Below, in pieces: positions 22,293 to 33,082 of a stretch of DNA of 50,271 bases. Within the stretch, counting starts at the first letter, position 1; each line of letters starts with the position of its first letter. Made by a program: the position numbers and the translations under genes. The stretch is from an uncultured Chloroflexota bacterium (GTDB taxonomy: Bacteria; Chloroflexota; Chloroflexia; Thermomicrobiales; UBA6265). The stretch is taken from contig CALGSZ010000074.1 of the NCBI GenBank assembly GCA_937901745.1, positions 1-50,271 on the forward strand. Reading direction: 5' to 3'. Below the pieces are notes generated by a model. It made no database searches, was not told the origin of the DNA, and saw only the letters and a program-made list of their open reading frames with translations.

Positions 22293-24888
22293 CCTTCGCC
22301 TCCCGTCCCTCGCTCAGCCGCGGCCGACCACGCCGCCAAGGTCGCCACCGCAGAATCGAGCCACGCAGCGCTCGCCAGGCTCGCCAGCCGCTCTGCGTGT
22401 CGGTCGGCGAGAGCGTTTGCCGGCCATATTGCTCAGCGGCGTAAAGCTCGCTGACACGCCGCGCCGCCACACCGGGAACGGGAGCCCGGCGTGCCAGCTC
22501 CGTGGCGAATTCGTGCGGGGTCATTGTAGCCGTCATCCGCACGCCCCAGAATCGGCCGATTCGGAGAGCGCGGGCGTAGAGCGCCGCGGCCGGACTCAGC
22601 CCGCGCAGGCCCCAGATCCACGCGACCGCGAGCGTCCCGCCGCCGACGACGATCAGCGCGGCCACCAGGCCAACGAGCCAGGGCCAACGATCCCCAGAAC
22701 CGCCGCTCGGTGTCGTCTCGTTCGTGCTAGCAGTAGGCTCCTGCGGTACGGGCGACGGCGTCGCGACCTCGGTCGGCTCAGGAGTCGGGGTTGGCTCGGG
22801 CTCCGGCGTCGGCTCGGGCGTCGGCAGCGAAGTCATCGGCTCGTCGCCGTACTGCAGCTCCGGTCGCGATGGTGTCGGCTCGAACGGGATCCAGCCGTAC
22901 CGGGGGAAGTAGACCTCGACCCAGGTGTGCGCCTGGTCCGCTCGCGACACAAACCCTTGATAGACGGGATCGAATGCTCCGTGGTGGTAACCGCTCACGA
23001 GGCGGGCGGGCACACCGAGCGTCCGCGCCATGACGACCATCGCCGTCGCGAAGTGCTCGCATCGCCCGATCCGACGCTCAAAGAGGAACGCGTCGACCTG
23101 GTCCTGCCCGTCCTCCGGCAGCCAGCCGTCGGCGATGTCGTAGATATATTGCGAGGATCGGAGATGATCTTGCAGCGCGATCATTTGGTCGAAGGCGTTG
23201 GTCGCTCCCGCCTCGCTAACGACGGCAAGCGCCAACTCGCGCGTCCTCGCGGTAACCGAATCCGGCAGCTGCAGGTAACGCTCTCGCACGTACGCCGGGT
23301 ATTCCTGCCCCGCGTTTCGCAGGTCATCAGGTGACGCGACGCTTGCGAGCCCACTTACCAGGTATCGGCCTGGCGAACCTTCGGAGGAGACGACGGCCTC
23401 GATGTCGTCGTAGTTGGGCAACCGGCCCGAGACGGTCAGGATTAGCCGGCCATCCACCAGCGAGAGGCTCGTGTAGACAGGATAGTCACGCTCTAGTCGG
23501 CCCCGGATCTCTTCGATTTCAGCTGCCAGATTGGGATTGCTGATGATCGGCTCCGAGCCGTCCGGAGATGGCTGGACATTCGCCTCTTGGAGCTTCGCGA
23601 TCAGGTTGTAAAGATCGACGGGCACGAGCCGCGGATCGAAGTCATGGACGTCGATCTGCAAGTCTTCGAATTGCCGCCACCCAACGATTGCCTCAGTGGC
23701 CAGGTTGGCCCCGGCGTAGGTATCGATCGTCAGGAGCATCCCTTTCGTGTCCTGCAGGAGCTCTATCTGAGCGAGTTCTTCGATCCGAGCGACGCGCACA
23801 CTCTCGGAAAGCGCGACTCGCTGCGCCGGGCGGTAGCCCACCGGCTTCGCCCGCTCGCTCTTCTCGCCGGGCATGCGATAGGTGTCATCTACGGCGGATT
23901 CCCAACCCTTGCCGTCGTAGCGATCGTATCGTCGCGCCGCGAGGTAGTTGGACCGCTCCGCGCGCAAGACGGCCACCGGCTCGTCGGTGAGCGAAAGTGG
24001 CCCGCCTACTTCAAAGGAATCCGGGAACTCCGCGTAGGAGGCGCCGCGCGAGTTGTCGCCACCCGGCGCGAGCCGCTCGTAGAGCTCGGCGGCCCCTTCC
24101 CAATAACGCTCGGCGCGCTCCGCGACCTGCTCGACAAGATTCTCCGGCGCGTGTGCCGGAACCGTCGTGCCGAGCGCGGTCGCGATCAGGGCCAGCCACG
24201 CTCCCGCCGCCAAGAAACGGGGACCGAGCCCCATCGGCGCGGGGATGCGGGCTCGCAGCCAATCCCGCTCCCGGCGATACGCGGCGTGGCGCGCGTTCAA
24301 CGCGAGCGCGACCACGAAGTAGACGTAGACAGATCGAGTCGGCTCTGAGCGGTCGAGCGCCAGGCTGGCGAGCAGCACCGCGCCCGGGAAGATCGTCGCC
24401 AAGCCGGACCACGACCGCCGGTACATCATCCACGCCGAGCTGTAGGACACCAGCCAGACGATCATCCCGGTCAGCGTCAGCAGATGATCCGACGTCATCT
24501 GCGAGCCGGCGATCAGCATCCGGACGAGATCTTCGACGCGCGCTTCCAGCGTCAACGCAACCTCGCGCCAGCTTCCCCGCAGCTCGCCATAGCGCGAGGC
24601 TGTGAGGAGCAGCGAGCCGACCGCCGCCATGATGAACGACAGGAGGTGCGCAAGGGCGTCAAACGTTCGGCTCTTGGCAAGCAACAGGCCGACGATGACT
24701 GCCCCGGCCGCCAGCGGTATCAAGACGGCGCGGCGATCCTGAGCTTCGATCCCGGCCATCCCGTTCGCCATCAAGAGCGTCAGGCAGAGCAAGAGCGGGA
24801 CCGTGATCCAGCCCTCGGCAGGCGCCCACCGCCGGGTTCGCCGGGATTCCGACGCGGTTGTGTCGGGTGCAGCCACTATCGTCGCCAC
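22285..24888 (-). CDS. Transglutaminase-like membrane protein (TgpA/DUF3488 type)
   Basis: An 867-residue membrane protein. About seven transmembrane segments fill the first 240 residues (DUF3488-like), then a large extracytoplasmic region with a transglutaminase core. The catalytic triad is visible as Cys610 in GRCEHFATA, His654 in AHTWVEVYF and an acidic residue at Glu670 (FEPTP). A Pro/Glu/Thr repeat linker (TPEPTPEPEPTPTPEP, about 690-705) precedes one more helix at 737-758 and a cytoplasmic DUF4129-like tail. It is the third gene after moxR and DUF58, the standard neighbourhood for this family. It overlaps DUF58 by 13 nt and ribokinase by 8 nt. The substrate is not known for most members. 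Confidence 0.9.
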   Translation of the reverse strand: MATIVAAPDTTASESRRTRRWAPAEGWITVPLLLCLTLLMANGMAGIEAQDRRAVLIPLAAGAVIVGLLLAKSRTFDALAHLLSFIMAAVGSLLLTASRYGELRGSWREVALTLEARVEDLVRMLIAGSQMTSDHLLTLTGMIVWLVSYSSAWMMYRRSWSGLATIFPGAVLLASLALDRSEPTRSVYVYFVVALALNARHAAYRRERDWLRARIPAPMGLGPRFLAAGAWLALIATALGTTVPAHAPENLVEQVAERAERYWEGAAELYERLAPGGDNSRGASYAEFPDSFEVGGPLSLTDEPVAVLRAERSNYLAARRYDRYDGKGWESAVDDTYRMPGEKSERAKPVGYRPAQRVALSESVRVARIEELAQIELLQDTKGMLLTIDTYAGANLATEAIVGWRQFEDLQIDVHDFDPRLVPVDLYNLIAKLQEANVQPSPDGSEPIISNPNLAAEIEEIRGRLERDYPVYTSLSLVDGRLILTVSGRLPNYDDIEAVVSSEGSPGRYLVSGLASVASPDDLRNAGQEYPAYVRERYLQLPDSVTARTRELALAVVSEAGATNAFDQMIALQDHLRSSQYIYDIADGWLPEDGQDQVDAFLFERRIGRCEHFATAMVVMARTLGVPARLVSGYHHGAFDPVYQGFVSRADQAHTWVEVYFPRYGWIPFEPTPSRPELQYGDEPMTSLPTPEPTPEPEPTPTPEPTEVATPSPVPQEPTASTNETTPSGGSGDRWPWLVGLVAALIVVGGGTLAVAWIWGLRGLSPAAALYARALRIGRFWGVRMTATMTPHEFATELARRAPVPGVAARRVSELYAAEQYGRQTLSPTDTQSGWRAWRALRGSILRWRPWRRGRPRLSEGREAKGD

Positions 24889-26156
24889 GCCAGCACTCCC
24901 GTAGCGACGCCGGTGCCCGCGTGATTGGCGAGCGCTGTCGCGATAGTGTCTCCGTATCGGACGCAGTGAACAGGGATATTCACGGAAAGCAGTTGGTTAA
25001 CGACGGTGTCCGCTGACGGCACAGACGCGAACGAGGACGGGTCAATCACCACCGCTCGGGAGCGCACTCGCCTCCCCGCCAGGGTGAGGAGCGACGAAAC
25101 CCAATCACCATCCGTGGATGCCGTGACGACGATAACGCCGCAATCTCTCGTGAATCGCCGCCCCTCGGCCATCAAGACCTCCACGAGCGGACGTTGTCCG
25201 TCCGCCTCCGCGACCGCGAGCGTTTCGAGAAGCTTGAGATACTGCCGCTCCGAACGCTCCGCTGGCAGCACATGATAGTGGGAACCACTCGCGATAAGTC
25301 CGACCGCGCGGCCCTCCTCCAAGCAGCGACGCGCCAATGATGCCGCGACGGTGACCGCGTACTCCTCTGTGCTGTCTAGCCACGCTTCCACCGGCCAGTT
25401 GCCATTCGCATCGGGAGCGAACGGGAGTGGTCCCGTGGCGCGGACACGCCAACGCTGCTCCAAGTCGAGCACGATCCAGACATCGGATGTGGGGTCGGCC
25501 TCGAACTCCTTGACCATCAGGCGCCCCTGGCGGGCCGTCGCGGACCAGCTGATCCGATTGAATGGATCACCTGGCACATATTCGCGGATCGTCGAAACGC
25601 TTGGCGTAACGAAGGGCGTGCGCCGGTCAATGACATTCCCGCCGCTCAGTATTCCGACCGGCAGCGAGACATGCGGCAATGGGACCGTGGCCGGATAGAC
25701 GAGCACTTCGAGTTGGACTGGATAGTGGCGCGTCACCGAGAAGAGACCGAACGGGTCGCCTCCCCTGATAATCAGCGGCCCGGTCCGGTACTTCCCACGG
25801 CGCGCGCAGACCGTTTCGACCGTCCACGAGACCGCTCCCCTGCCCGGTAGACGGATGACATGGCTCGCGTCGTGTCCTGGTAAGGTCGATAAGTCCCGCA
25901 CCTCCAGCCACAGCTTGCCGATCAAGCTACGATTTTCAACGAGGAGCTCCTCAATGAGCGTCTGTCCGACCTGCCGCCGGTCCGTCTCGATCCGCCGGCC
26001 AGGCCGTATGCCAATCAAACTCGATCGACTCCAGGCGTAAGCGAGCGCGAGCAACGCGGAGAAGGTCAACGCCAAATGATCGAGGACAGCCCACTCGTTG
26101 AACTGCGTGAAGACCAGCGCGGCGAGGATCAGGATAGCGAGGCGCAGGCCGGTCAC
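24876..26156 (-). CDS. DUF58 domain-containing protein
   Basis: A 426-residue protein with two N-terminal hydrophobic helices (about 4-40), a beta-rich middle region, and the DUF58 core at about 190-232: REYVPGDPFNRISWSATARQ, then LMVKEFEADPTSDVWIVLD. The latter part resembles the start of a vWA fold. DUF58 proteins are regular partners of MoxR AAA+ ATPases, and this gene begins 7 nt after the moxR stop. The pair probably assembles or remodels a membrane complex that includes the transglutaminase downstream. The biochemical role is not established for the family. Confidence 0.9.
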   Translation of the reverse strand: MTGLRLAILILAALVFTQFNEWAVLDHLALTFSALLALAYAWSRSSLIGIRPGRRIETDRRQVGQTLIEELLVENRSLIGKLWLEVRDLSTLPGHDASHVIRLPGRGAVSWTVETVCARRGKYRTGPLIIRGGDPFGLFSVTRHYPVQLEVLVYPATVPLPHVSLPVGILSGGNVIDRRTPFVTPSVSTIREYVPGDPFNRISWSATARQGRLMVKEFEADPTSDVWIVLDLEQRWRVRATGPLPFAPDANGNWPVEAWLDSTEEYAVTVAASLARRCLEEGRAVGLIASGSHYHVLPAERSERQYLKLLETLAVAEADGQRPLVEVLMAEGRRFTRDCGVIVVTASTDGDWVSSLLTLAGRRVRSRAVVIDPSSFASVPSADTVVNQLLSVNIPVHCVRYGDTIATALANHAGTGVATGVLAWRR

Positions 26157-26163
26157 AGCGGTG

Positions 26164-27147
26164 TCACACGGCCGCCCACCCGGACCGACCAGCTGGTGCT
26201 GGTCTCGCGCCGGGTACGGGCAGAGAGCGGAGAATGTCGTAGATGATCGTCCGGCTATCGACGTTCCGCACGCGCGCGGCCGGCGAGACGATCACACGGT
26301 GCGCGAGCGTCGGCTCGGCCAGCGCCTTGACATCGTCCGGCACAACATATGGCCGACCTTGGATGGCCGCACGAGCGCGGGCTGCGTTGTAAAGCGCGAG
26401 GGAACCGCGTGGACTCGCGCCAAGCTGCACGTCCTCATGATGTCGCGTCGCCTCGACGATGGAGATGATGTACTCGGCGACCAGCGGATCGACGTGCACC
26501 TCGCGAACGGCCTCTTGCGCGGCCAGTAGCTCCTCGAGCTCCACTGCCTGGGTCAGAGACTCCAGGGGATGGCGGTGGTGCTGCCGAGAGAGCATTTCCA
26601 GCTCCCCCTCGCGTCCCGGATAGCCGAGCGAGATTCGCAGCAGGAAGCGGTCCAGCTGCGCCTCGGGTAGCGGGAACGTGCCCTCGTATTCGATTGGGTT
26701 CTCGGTCGCCAGGACGATGAATGGCTCGGGCAGGTGGTGCGTGACGCCATCGACGGTGATCTGCGCTTCCTCCATCGCCTCCAGGAGCGCCGACTGCGTC
26801 TTCGGCGTGGCGCGGTTGATTTCATCCGCCAAGACCATCTGCGCGACAATCGGTCCCGGCCGAAACTCAAAGCGCCCCGTCTGCGGGTTGTACACGTTGA
26901 CGCCCGTCACATCGCTCGGCAGGAGATCGGGCGTGAACTGGATGCGCTTGAACGTCGAGCCGATGCTGCGAGCGATCGCTTTCGCGAGGACCGTCTTGCC
27001 GACTCCGGGCACGTCTTCGATGAGGACGTGCCCCCGGCAGAGGACAGCCACGAGAACGAGCTCGACCTCTCGCCGCTTCCCGACGATGACACGCTCGACG
27101 TTATCGCACGCGCGATTTGCGACGTCCTGGACAGCGGTGAGATTCAT
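26164..27147 (-). CDS. MoxR-family AAA+ ATPase
   Basis: A 327-residue cytoplasmic AAA+ ATPase, chaperone-like in the MoxR family. Walker A is VPGVGKT (46-52), Walker B MVLADEINR (104-112), sensor 1 ATEN (147-150), and the lid region begins after PEAQLDRFLL. It is the first gene of the minus-strand operon moxR-DUF58-transglutaminase-ribokinase, with gaps of 7 nt or overlaps throughout, so one promoter in the gap above 27147 should drive all four. MoxR proteins often activate vWA-containing partners, which fits the adjacent DUF58. Confidence 0.93.
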   Translation of the reverse strand: MNLTAVQDVANRACDNVERVIVGKRREVELVLVAVLCRGHVLIEDVPGVGKTVLAKAIARSIGSTFKRIQFTPDLLPSDVTGVNVYNPQTGRFEFRPGPIVAQMVLADEINRATPKTQSALLEAMEEAQITVDGVTHHLPEPFIVLATENPIEYEGTFPLPEAQLDRFLLRISLGYPGREGELEMLSRQHHRHPLESLTQAVELEELLAAQEAVREVHVDPLVAEYIISIVEATRHHEDVQLGASPRGSLALYNAARARAAIQGRPYVVPDDVKALAEPTLAHRVIVSPAARVRNVDSRTIIYDILRSLPVPGARPAPAGRSGWAAV

Positions 27148-27450
27148 CTCCTCAAACGGCTCCCGAGCAAGTGCTGCCTGAAGCCCGGGAGCCGTTCCAC
27201 GGCACGATGGCCTGACGTTTCATTCTCCGCGGGCGTTATTTGATTGGCGCCGGTGCTCTGGCGGCGTCAAACACCACGCAGAGAAACCTGATTCATCGAG
27301 TATAGCAAGCCCATTTGGGGAAGCTTTCGGAGCTTGTGGTATTCGAGGTCACCTCCGCCAACCCGGTCTATACTCGTAGCGGCCCTCACGCCAGCCCCGA
27401 AGTGTCTTACCGCTGGCAGACGGGACCTCATCATCCTCAAGGAGCGAGCG
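27148..27450. other. 303-nt divergent intergenic region between moxR and polA
   Basis: No gene is supported; the short open frames on either strand lack ribosome-binding sites. A TATACT hexamer at 27369-27374 could be the polA -10. On the minus strand TTGACG lies near 27270, but no good -10 follows at the right distance. The polA ribosome-binding site AAGGAG is at 27439-27444. Confidence 0.6.
27369..27374 (+). promoter_or_regulatory. Possible polA -10 element
   Basis: TATACT, 77 nt before the chosen polA start; the -35 is not convincing. Confidence 0.4.
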
Positions 27451-30222
27451 TTGACAACCACCAATCACGAGTCACATCCCGCCACTCAAGACCGGCCGAC
27501 GATCATGCTCATCGACGGATACGGTCTCATCTTCCGCGCCTATCACGCCATCAATGCCTCGATGTCCACGGCTAAGGGCGAGCTGACGAACGCCGTATAC
27601 GGCTTCGCCTCGATGCTGCTCAACGTGCTCAACGCCCACAGCCCTGCCTACGCGATGGTGGCGCTGGAAAGTGGTCGCACATTCCGGCACGACGCTTACG
27701 CCGGCTACAAAGCGCACCGCGCGGCGATGCCGGACGAACTGCGGAACCAGGTCGTGCGCATCCGCCAACTCATCGACGCGTTGAACATTCCCTTGGTCGA
27801 GCGAGAAGGCTACGAAGCGGACGACGTCATCGGCAGCCTGTCTTGCCGTTGCGCTCGCGACGCTGGACTCCACGTCTTGATCGTCACTGGCGACACGGAC
27901 CTGCTCCAGCTCGTTGACGAGCACGTCGAAGTCATTCTTCCCGGCGCCCGGCGGTTCGAGGATCTCCGGCGCTACGACAAGGAGGCCGTCAAGGAGCGCT
28001 ACGGCTTCGGGCACGAATATATCCCGACGTACAAGGCCCTCGTCGGAGATACCTCCGACAACATTCCCGGCGTCCCGGGCATCGGCGAGAAGACCGCGAC
28101 GGCGCTGATCCAGCAATTCGGCCACCTTGAGCAAATTCTGGAGCATCTCGATGAGGTCACGCCGCCCCGCGCCCGGGAGGCGTTGAGAGCGAACTCGCAG
28201 CAGGCGATCGAGAGCAAACGCCTCGCGACGATCGTCTGCGACCTCGATATCCCGTGTGACCTCGAGCACAGCGCGATCGACAACTACGACCGCGAGCGTG
28301 TCATCGCACTGTTCCGTGAGCTCGAGTTTCGTTCTTTGTTGAACCGCCTGCCGGAGCCACGAAAGGCGCCCGCGGCCGCTCGGCGTGAGCCGCCGAAGAC
28401 GAACCGCAAGACCGTGCTCACTGAGGCCGATCTCGAATACGCGGTCAGGCGCATCCGGGAATCCGGCACCTTCTCGCTGGACGTCGAGACGACCTCAACC
28501 GAGCCGATGTACGCGAAGCTAGTCGGCATCGCGATTGCGACATCGGCAGAGGAGAGCTTCTATATCCCGTTCAACCACCAGCGCGGCGCGGCACTCCCGC
28601 TCGAGACGGTCCGCGAAGCGCTTACTCCGGTTCTCACCGATCCGGGGATCAAGGCCTACGCCCATCACGGCAAGTACGACATGCACGTGCTCCTCCGGCA
28701 CGAGTTCTCCTGGACCAACCTCGAATTCGACACGATGATCGCCGCGTATCTCCTCAACGAATCGTCTACGCGGCTCAAGGACCTGGCCTTTACCCGGCTC
28801 GGCTACGAGATGACCGAGATCACCGAGCTCATCGGCACCGGCCGCGCCCAGCTCACGATGGACCTGGTCGAGCTCGAGCGCGTCGCCGACTACGCCTGCG
28901 CCGACGTCGAAGCGACCTACGCGCTGGCAGATTTCTACCGCCCACAGATCACCGAGCAGGGGCTGGACCGTCTCTACCGCGAAGTCGAGATGCCGCTCAT
29001 CCCCGTCTTGATCGACATGGAGATGGCCGGCATCGCGATCGACGGCGAGTACTTGCAACAGCTCTCCGCTGAGATCGACGCGCGCATGCGGGCACTGGAG
29101 CGGGAGATTTATGACCTTGCTGGTCACGAGTTCAACATCAACTCGACGCGGCAGCTCGCGCAGGTCCTGTTCGAAGAGCTAAAGCTCCCCGCCGGCAAAC
29201 GCACCAAGACCGGCTACTCCGTCGATCAAGAGGTGCTCGAGGGGCTGCGCGTCGAGCACGCCATTGTCGACCGCATCCTCGAGTTCCGCTCGCTCGGCAA
29301 GCTCCGCTCGACGTATGTCGAGGCGCTGCCCGCGGAGATCAACCCGGAGACCGGACGGGTCCACACCACGTTCAACCAGACGATTGCCGCCACGGGCCGG
29401 CTCTCTTCGACCAATCCGAACCTGCAGAACATACCGATCCGCACCGAGCTCGGGCGCCGCGTGCGACGTGCCTTCATCGCCGATCACCGGCCGGAGACGC
29501 GCCTGTTCGAGGACGCCATCCTCCTCTCCGCCGACTATTCGCAGATCGAGTTGCGGCTTCTCGCTCACCTGACGCAGGAACCGTTCTTGATCGAGGCGTT
29601 CCAAACCGGACAAGACATTCACCGCGCGACGGCCGCGCTGGTCTACGGTGTCAGCCAGGACGAGGTCACGCCAGACATGCGGCGCGTCGCCAAGACGGTC
29701 AATTTCGGCCTGCTCTACGGAATGCAGGCGTACGGCCTCTCGCGAGACACCGGGCTACCGCGGGCCGAGGCGCAGAAGTTCATCGACAACTACTGGGCTC
29801 GGCTGCCGAATGTGAAACGGTACTTCGACGAGACGATCCAGTTCGGCGTCGCGCACGGCTACGTGACGACGATGCTCGGTCGCCGCCGCTTGCTCCCCGA
29901 CCTCCAGTCTTCGAATGGCGCCCGCCGGGCGGCCGCCGAGCGAATGGCTGTCAACATGCCCGTGCAGGGCACGGCGGCGGACATCATGAAGATCGCCATG
30001 ATCCGGCTCTTCCACCGCTTGCGAGAATCCGGGCTCAGAGCGCGGCTGCTGCTCCAAGTGCACGATGAGCTCGTCCTTGAGCTGGATCGGCGAGACCTCA
30101 TCCCGACCGCCCGGCTCGTCGCGGACACGATGGAGCACGCCTTCGACCTTTCCGTGCCACTCGTGACCGAGGTCACCTGCGGCCAGAACTGGGAGGAGCT
30201 CGAACCCGTTCCTCTCGAGTAG
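27451..30222 (+). CDS. polA: DNA polymerase I
   Basis: Repair and Okazaki-fragment polymerase of 923 residues with three domains. The N-terminal 5'-3' exonuclease runs to about 290 (MLIDGYGLIFRAYHA, GDTSDNIPGVPGIGEKTA). The 3'-5' proofreading domain is at about 325-500, with Asp344/Glu346 in LDVET and Tyr-x3-Asp in YACAD. The polymerase domain has motif A DYSQIELR (Asp695), motif B RRVAKTVNFGLLYG (Lys748, Phe752, Tyr756) and motif C VHDELV (His871-Asp872). The Exo II motif reads HHGKYD where many enzymes have Asn, but its Lys and Asp remain. The start is TTG 27451, with AAGGAG six bases upstream; the open frame begins at 27334. Confidence 0.95.
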   Translation: MTTTNHESHPATQDRPTIMLIDGYGLIFRAYHAINASMSTAKGELTNAVYGFASMLLNVLNAHSPAYAMVALESGRTFRHDAYAGYKAHRAAMPDELRNQVVRIRQLIDALNIPLVEREGYEADDVIGSLSCRCARDAGLHVLIVTGDTDLLQLVDEHVEVILPGARRFEDLRRYDKEAVKERYGFGHEYIPTYKALVGDTSDNIPGVPGIGEKTATALIQQFGHLEQILEHLDEVTPPRAREALRANSQQAIESKRLATIVCDLDIPCDLEHSAIDNYDRERVIALFRELEFRSLLNRLPEPRKAPAAARREPPKTNRKTVLTEADLEYAVRRIRESGTFSLDVETTSTEPMYAKLVGIAIATSAEESFYIPFNHQRGAALPLETVREALTPVLTDPGIKAYAHHGKYDMHVLLRHEFSWTNLEFDTMIAAYLLNESSTRLKDLAFTRLGYEMTEITELIGTGRAQLTMDLVELERVADYACADVEATYALADFYRPQITEQGLDRLYREVEMPLIPVLIDMEMAGIAIDGEYLQQLSAEIDARMRALEREIYDLAGHEFNINSTRQLAQVLFEELKLPAGKRTKTGYSVDQEVLEGLRVEHAIVDRILEFRSLGKLRSTYVEALPAEINPETGRVHTTFNQTIAATGRLSSTNPNLQNIPIRTELGRRVRRAFIADHRPETRLFEDAILLSADYSQIELRLLAHLTQEPFLIEAFQTGQDIHRATAALVYGVSQDEVTPDMRRVAKTVNFGLLYGMQAYGLSRDTGLPRAEAQKFIDNYWARLPNVKRYFDETIQFGVAHGYVTTMLGRRRLLPDLQSSNGARRAAAERMAVNMPVQGTAADIMKIAMIRLFHRLRESGLRARLLLQVHDELVLELDRRDLIPTARLVADTMEHAFDLSVPLVTEVTCGQNWEELEPVPLE

Positions 30223-30301
30223 CATCTGCGGTTGATCGCCGCGTCTTTGAACGAGTTCGAGGCTTCCTGCCGCATTATTGCGATGCTTCCGTTTGGAAAG
30301 C

Positions 30302-30330
30302 TTGAGCCTCCCTGCTCAGCCCGCTACAAT
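30302..30330 (+). promoter_or_regulatory. Promoter of the FmdB-type zinc-ribbon gene
   Basis: TTGAGC, a 17-nt spacer, then TACAAT, 53 nt before the ATG. Confidence 0.6.
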
Positions 30331-30382
30331 TTGCGTACAGAGAGTCCGTATGTTTCCGTGTGGAGGGAGGGGTTACCCGACC

Positions 30383-30658
30383 ATGCCGACCTACACGTAT
30401 CGTTGTGACGCGTGTGGTCACGAATTCGAGCAAGTTCAGAAATTCAGCGATGATCCGTTGACCGAGTGCCCAGAGTGCACTGGATCGGTTCGCCGTGTTC
30501 TGTATCCGGCTGGAATCATCTTCAAGGGTTCGGGCTGGTACATTACGGATAGCCGGAAGCCCGCGCCCTCCGAGGATGGCGGGTCGGATAAGGCTGAGAA
30601 GTCTGGCTCCGGGAAGTCGAGCGATTCGAAGGCGGAGTCGGCTGCTGCCGCCGATTAG
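30383..30658 (+). CDS. FmdB-family zinc-ribbon protein
   Basis: Small (91 aa) protein with the putative regulatory FmdB/CxxC zinc ribbon: Cys8-X2-Cys11 and Cys29-X2-Cys32 in the frame MPTYTYRCDACGHEFE, then the usual YPAGIIFKGSGWYITD segment. The last 35 residues are Ser/Lys/Ala-rich and probably disordered. The start at ATG 30383 begins the conserved MPTY sequence; GGAGGGAGGGG lies upstream. It has its own promoter between polA and cysE. The family is widespread and its function is not settled. Confidence 0.9.
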   Translation: MPTYTYRCDACGHEFEQVQKFSDDPLTECPECTGSVRRVLYPAGIIFKGSGWYITDSRKPAPSEDGGSDKAEKSGSGKSSDSKAESAAAAD

Positions 30659-30689
30659 GATAGTGAGCGTTTCGATGGTGCGCCGCGTC

Positions 30690-30872
30690 TGCCACTTTAG
30701 GATGAGCCCGCGACCGCAGCGCGGCGTGGTCGTGCAAAGCACCTGCTCCTGTTGTTAGGGGCATCTGAGTGCCCGGCGCACCAGGTGCCCCGAATTCGGC
30801 TGTTCGGTCGATCCCGCCCTGACCGACCTGGAAACGGTCAGGTGACCGCGAGACCCGCTAAGGAGCAGGCAC
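30690..30872 (+). promoter_or_regulatory. Structured cysE leader that can sequester the ribosome-binding site
   Basis: CCTGCTCCT (30742-30750) is the exact complement of AGGAGCAGG (30861-30869), the cysE ribosome-binding site. Between them lie a 10-bp stem with one G-U (30758-30767 with 30782-30791) and a perfect 8-bp stem CCTGACCG/CGGTCAGG (30818-30825 with 30835-30842). The stretch AGGTGACCGCGAGA just before the RBS faintly recalls a T-box core but lacks part of it. The layout suggests translational control; the ligand is unknown. Confidence 0.5.
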
Positions 30873-31538
30873 GTGTCCCTCTCAGAACAGATCCGTATCA
30901 TCCGTGAGCGCGACCCCGCGGCGCGCTCGACCCTCGAAATTCTTCTTTGCTATCCCGGGCTCCATGCCCTCGCCTTTCACCGCGTCGCCTCATGGCTGTG
31001 GCACCGCCGGCTGCGCTTGCTCGGTCGCCTCGTCTCGCATCTCGGGCGATTCCTGACCGGCATCGAAATTCATCCGGGCGCCACCATCGGTCGCCGACTA
31101 TTCATTGACCACGGCATGGGCGTGGTCATTGGTGAGACGACGGTCATCGGCGACGACTGTACCCTCTACCAAGGCGTCACGCTGGGCGGGACCGGCAAAG
31201 AGCGCGGTAAGCGCCATCCAACGCTCGGGAATGGCGTAGTCGTTGGCGTGGGTGCGAAAATCCTCGGCGCGGTGACCATCGGGGATGGGGCCAAGATCGG
31301 CGCCGGCGCGGTCGTCCTCCGGGATGTTCCGCCGCATACGACCGCCGTCGGTGTGCCTGCGCGGGCGGTGGCCTGGACCGATCCGCAATCGGGCGAGACG
31401 CGCCGTGTCGAGCATCTGCCGGATCCGCAGCGCGACGCACTCCTGGCGCTCATCCAGCGGGTCGAAGAGCTCGAGCAGCAGGTGCGAGAGCTTCAGGCAG
31501 CGCACGAATCGGCTGAAGCCCACGCGGCAATCATCTGA
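30873..31538 (+). CDS. cysE: Serine O-acetyltransferase
   Basis: Cytoplasmic enzyme making O-acetylserine from serine and acetyl-CoA, the first step of cysteine synthesis; 221 residues. Left-handed beta-helix hexapeptide repeats fill about 65-170, including the family block IDHGMGVVIGETTVIGDD (catalytic His in DHG) and VTLGGTGKERGKRHPT, then VPARAV. The C-terminal 40 residues form a charged helix (VEELEQQVRELQ) not found in all members. The N-terminal domain is short, as in the short bacterial forms. It starts at GTG 30873, with AAGGAG seven bases upstream inside a self-complementary leader. cysS follows, so cysteine synthesis and charging are probably co-regulated. Confidence 0.94.
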   Translation: MSLSEQIRIIRERDPAARSTLEILLCYPGLHALAFHRVASWLWHRRLRLLGRLVSHLGRFLTGIEIHPGATIGRRLFIDHGMGVVIGETTVIGDDCTLYQGVTLGGTGKERGKRHPTLGNGVVVGVGAKILGAVTIGDGAKIGAGAVVLRDVPPHTTAVGVPARAVAWTDPQSGETRRVEHLPDPQRDALLALIQRVEELEQQVRELQAAHESAEAHAAII

Positions 31539-31663
31539 GACGACGCGAGGCAGCCGGGGCCACCGCGAAATGCGCCGCTGCCGCGGATGCCGTGTGGGCC
31601 GGTGAGCGTCGCGCTGGGCGGAGATAGAAGCAAAACGGAGATCAACCGAGAGGGACCATTGCA

Positions 31664-33082
<1,419 letters not shown>

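Noticed and set aside
24876..24888. Possible frameshift at the DUF58/transglutaminase boundary
   Set aside because: The 13-nt overlap is an ordinary operon overlap: both proteins have complete N- and C-terminal family features.
30830..30850. B12 box in the cysE leader (GGTCAGGTGACC)
   Set aside because: It is a perfect palindrome explained by the local hairpin, and no cobalamin core lies at the right distance upstream.
30840..30860. T-box antiterminator core in the cysE leader
   Set aside because: Resembles AGGGTGG-ACCGCG but lacks two or three bases, and no stem I with a cysteine specifier could be recognised. Kept only as a hint in the leader description.
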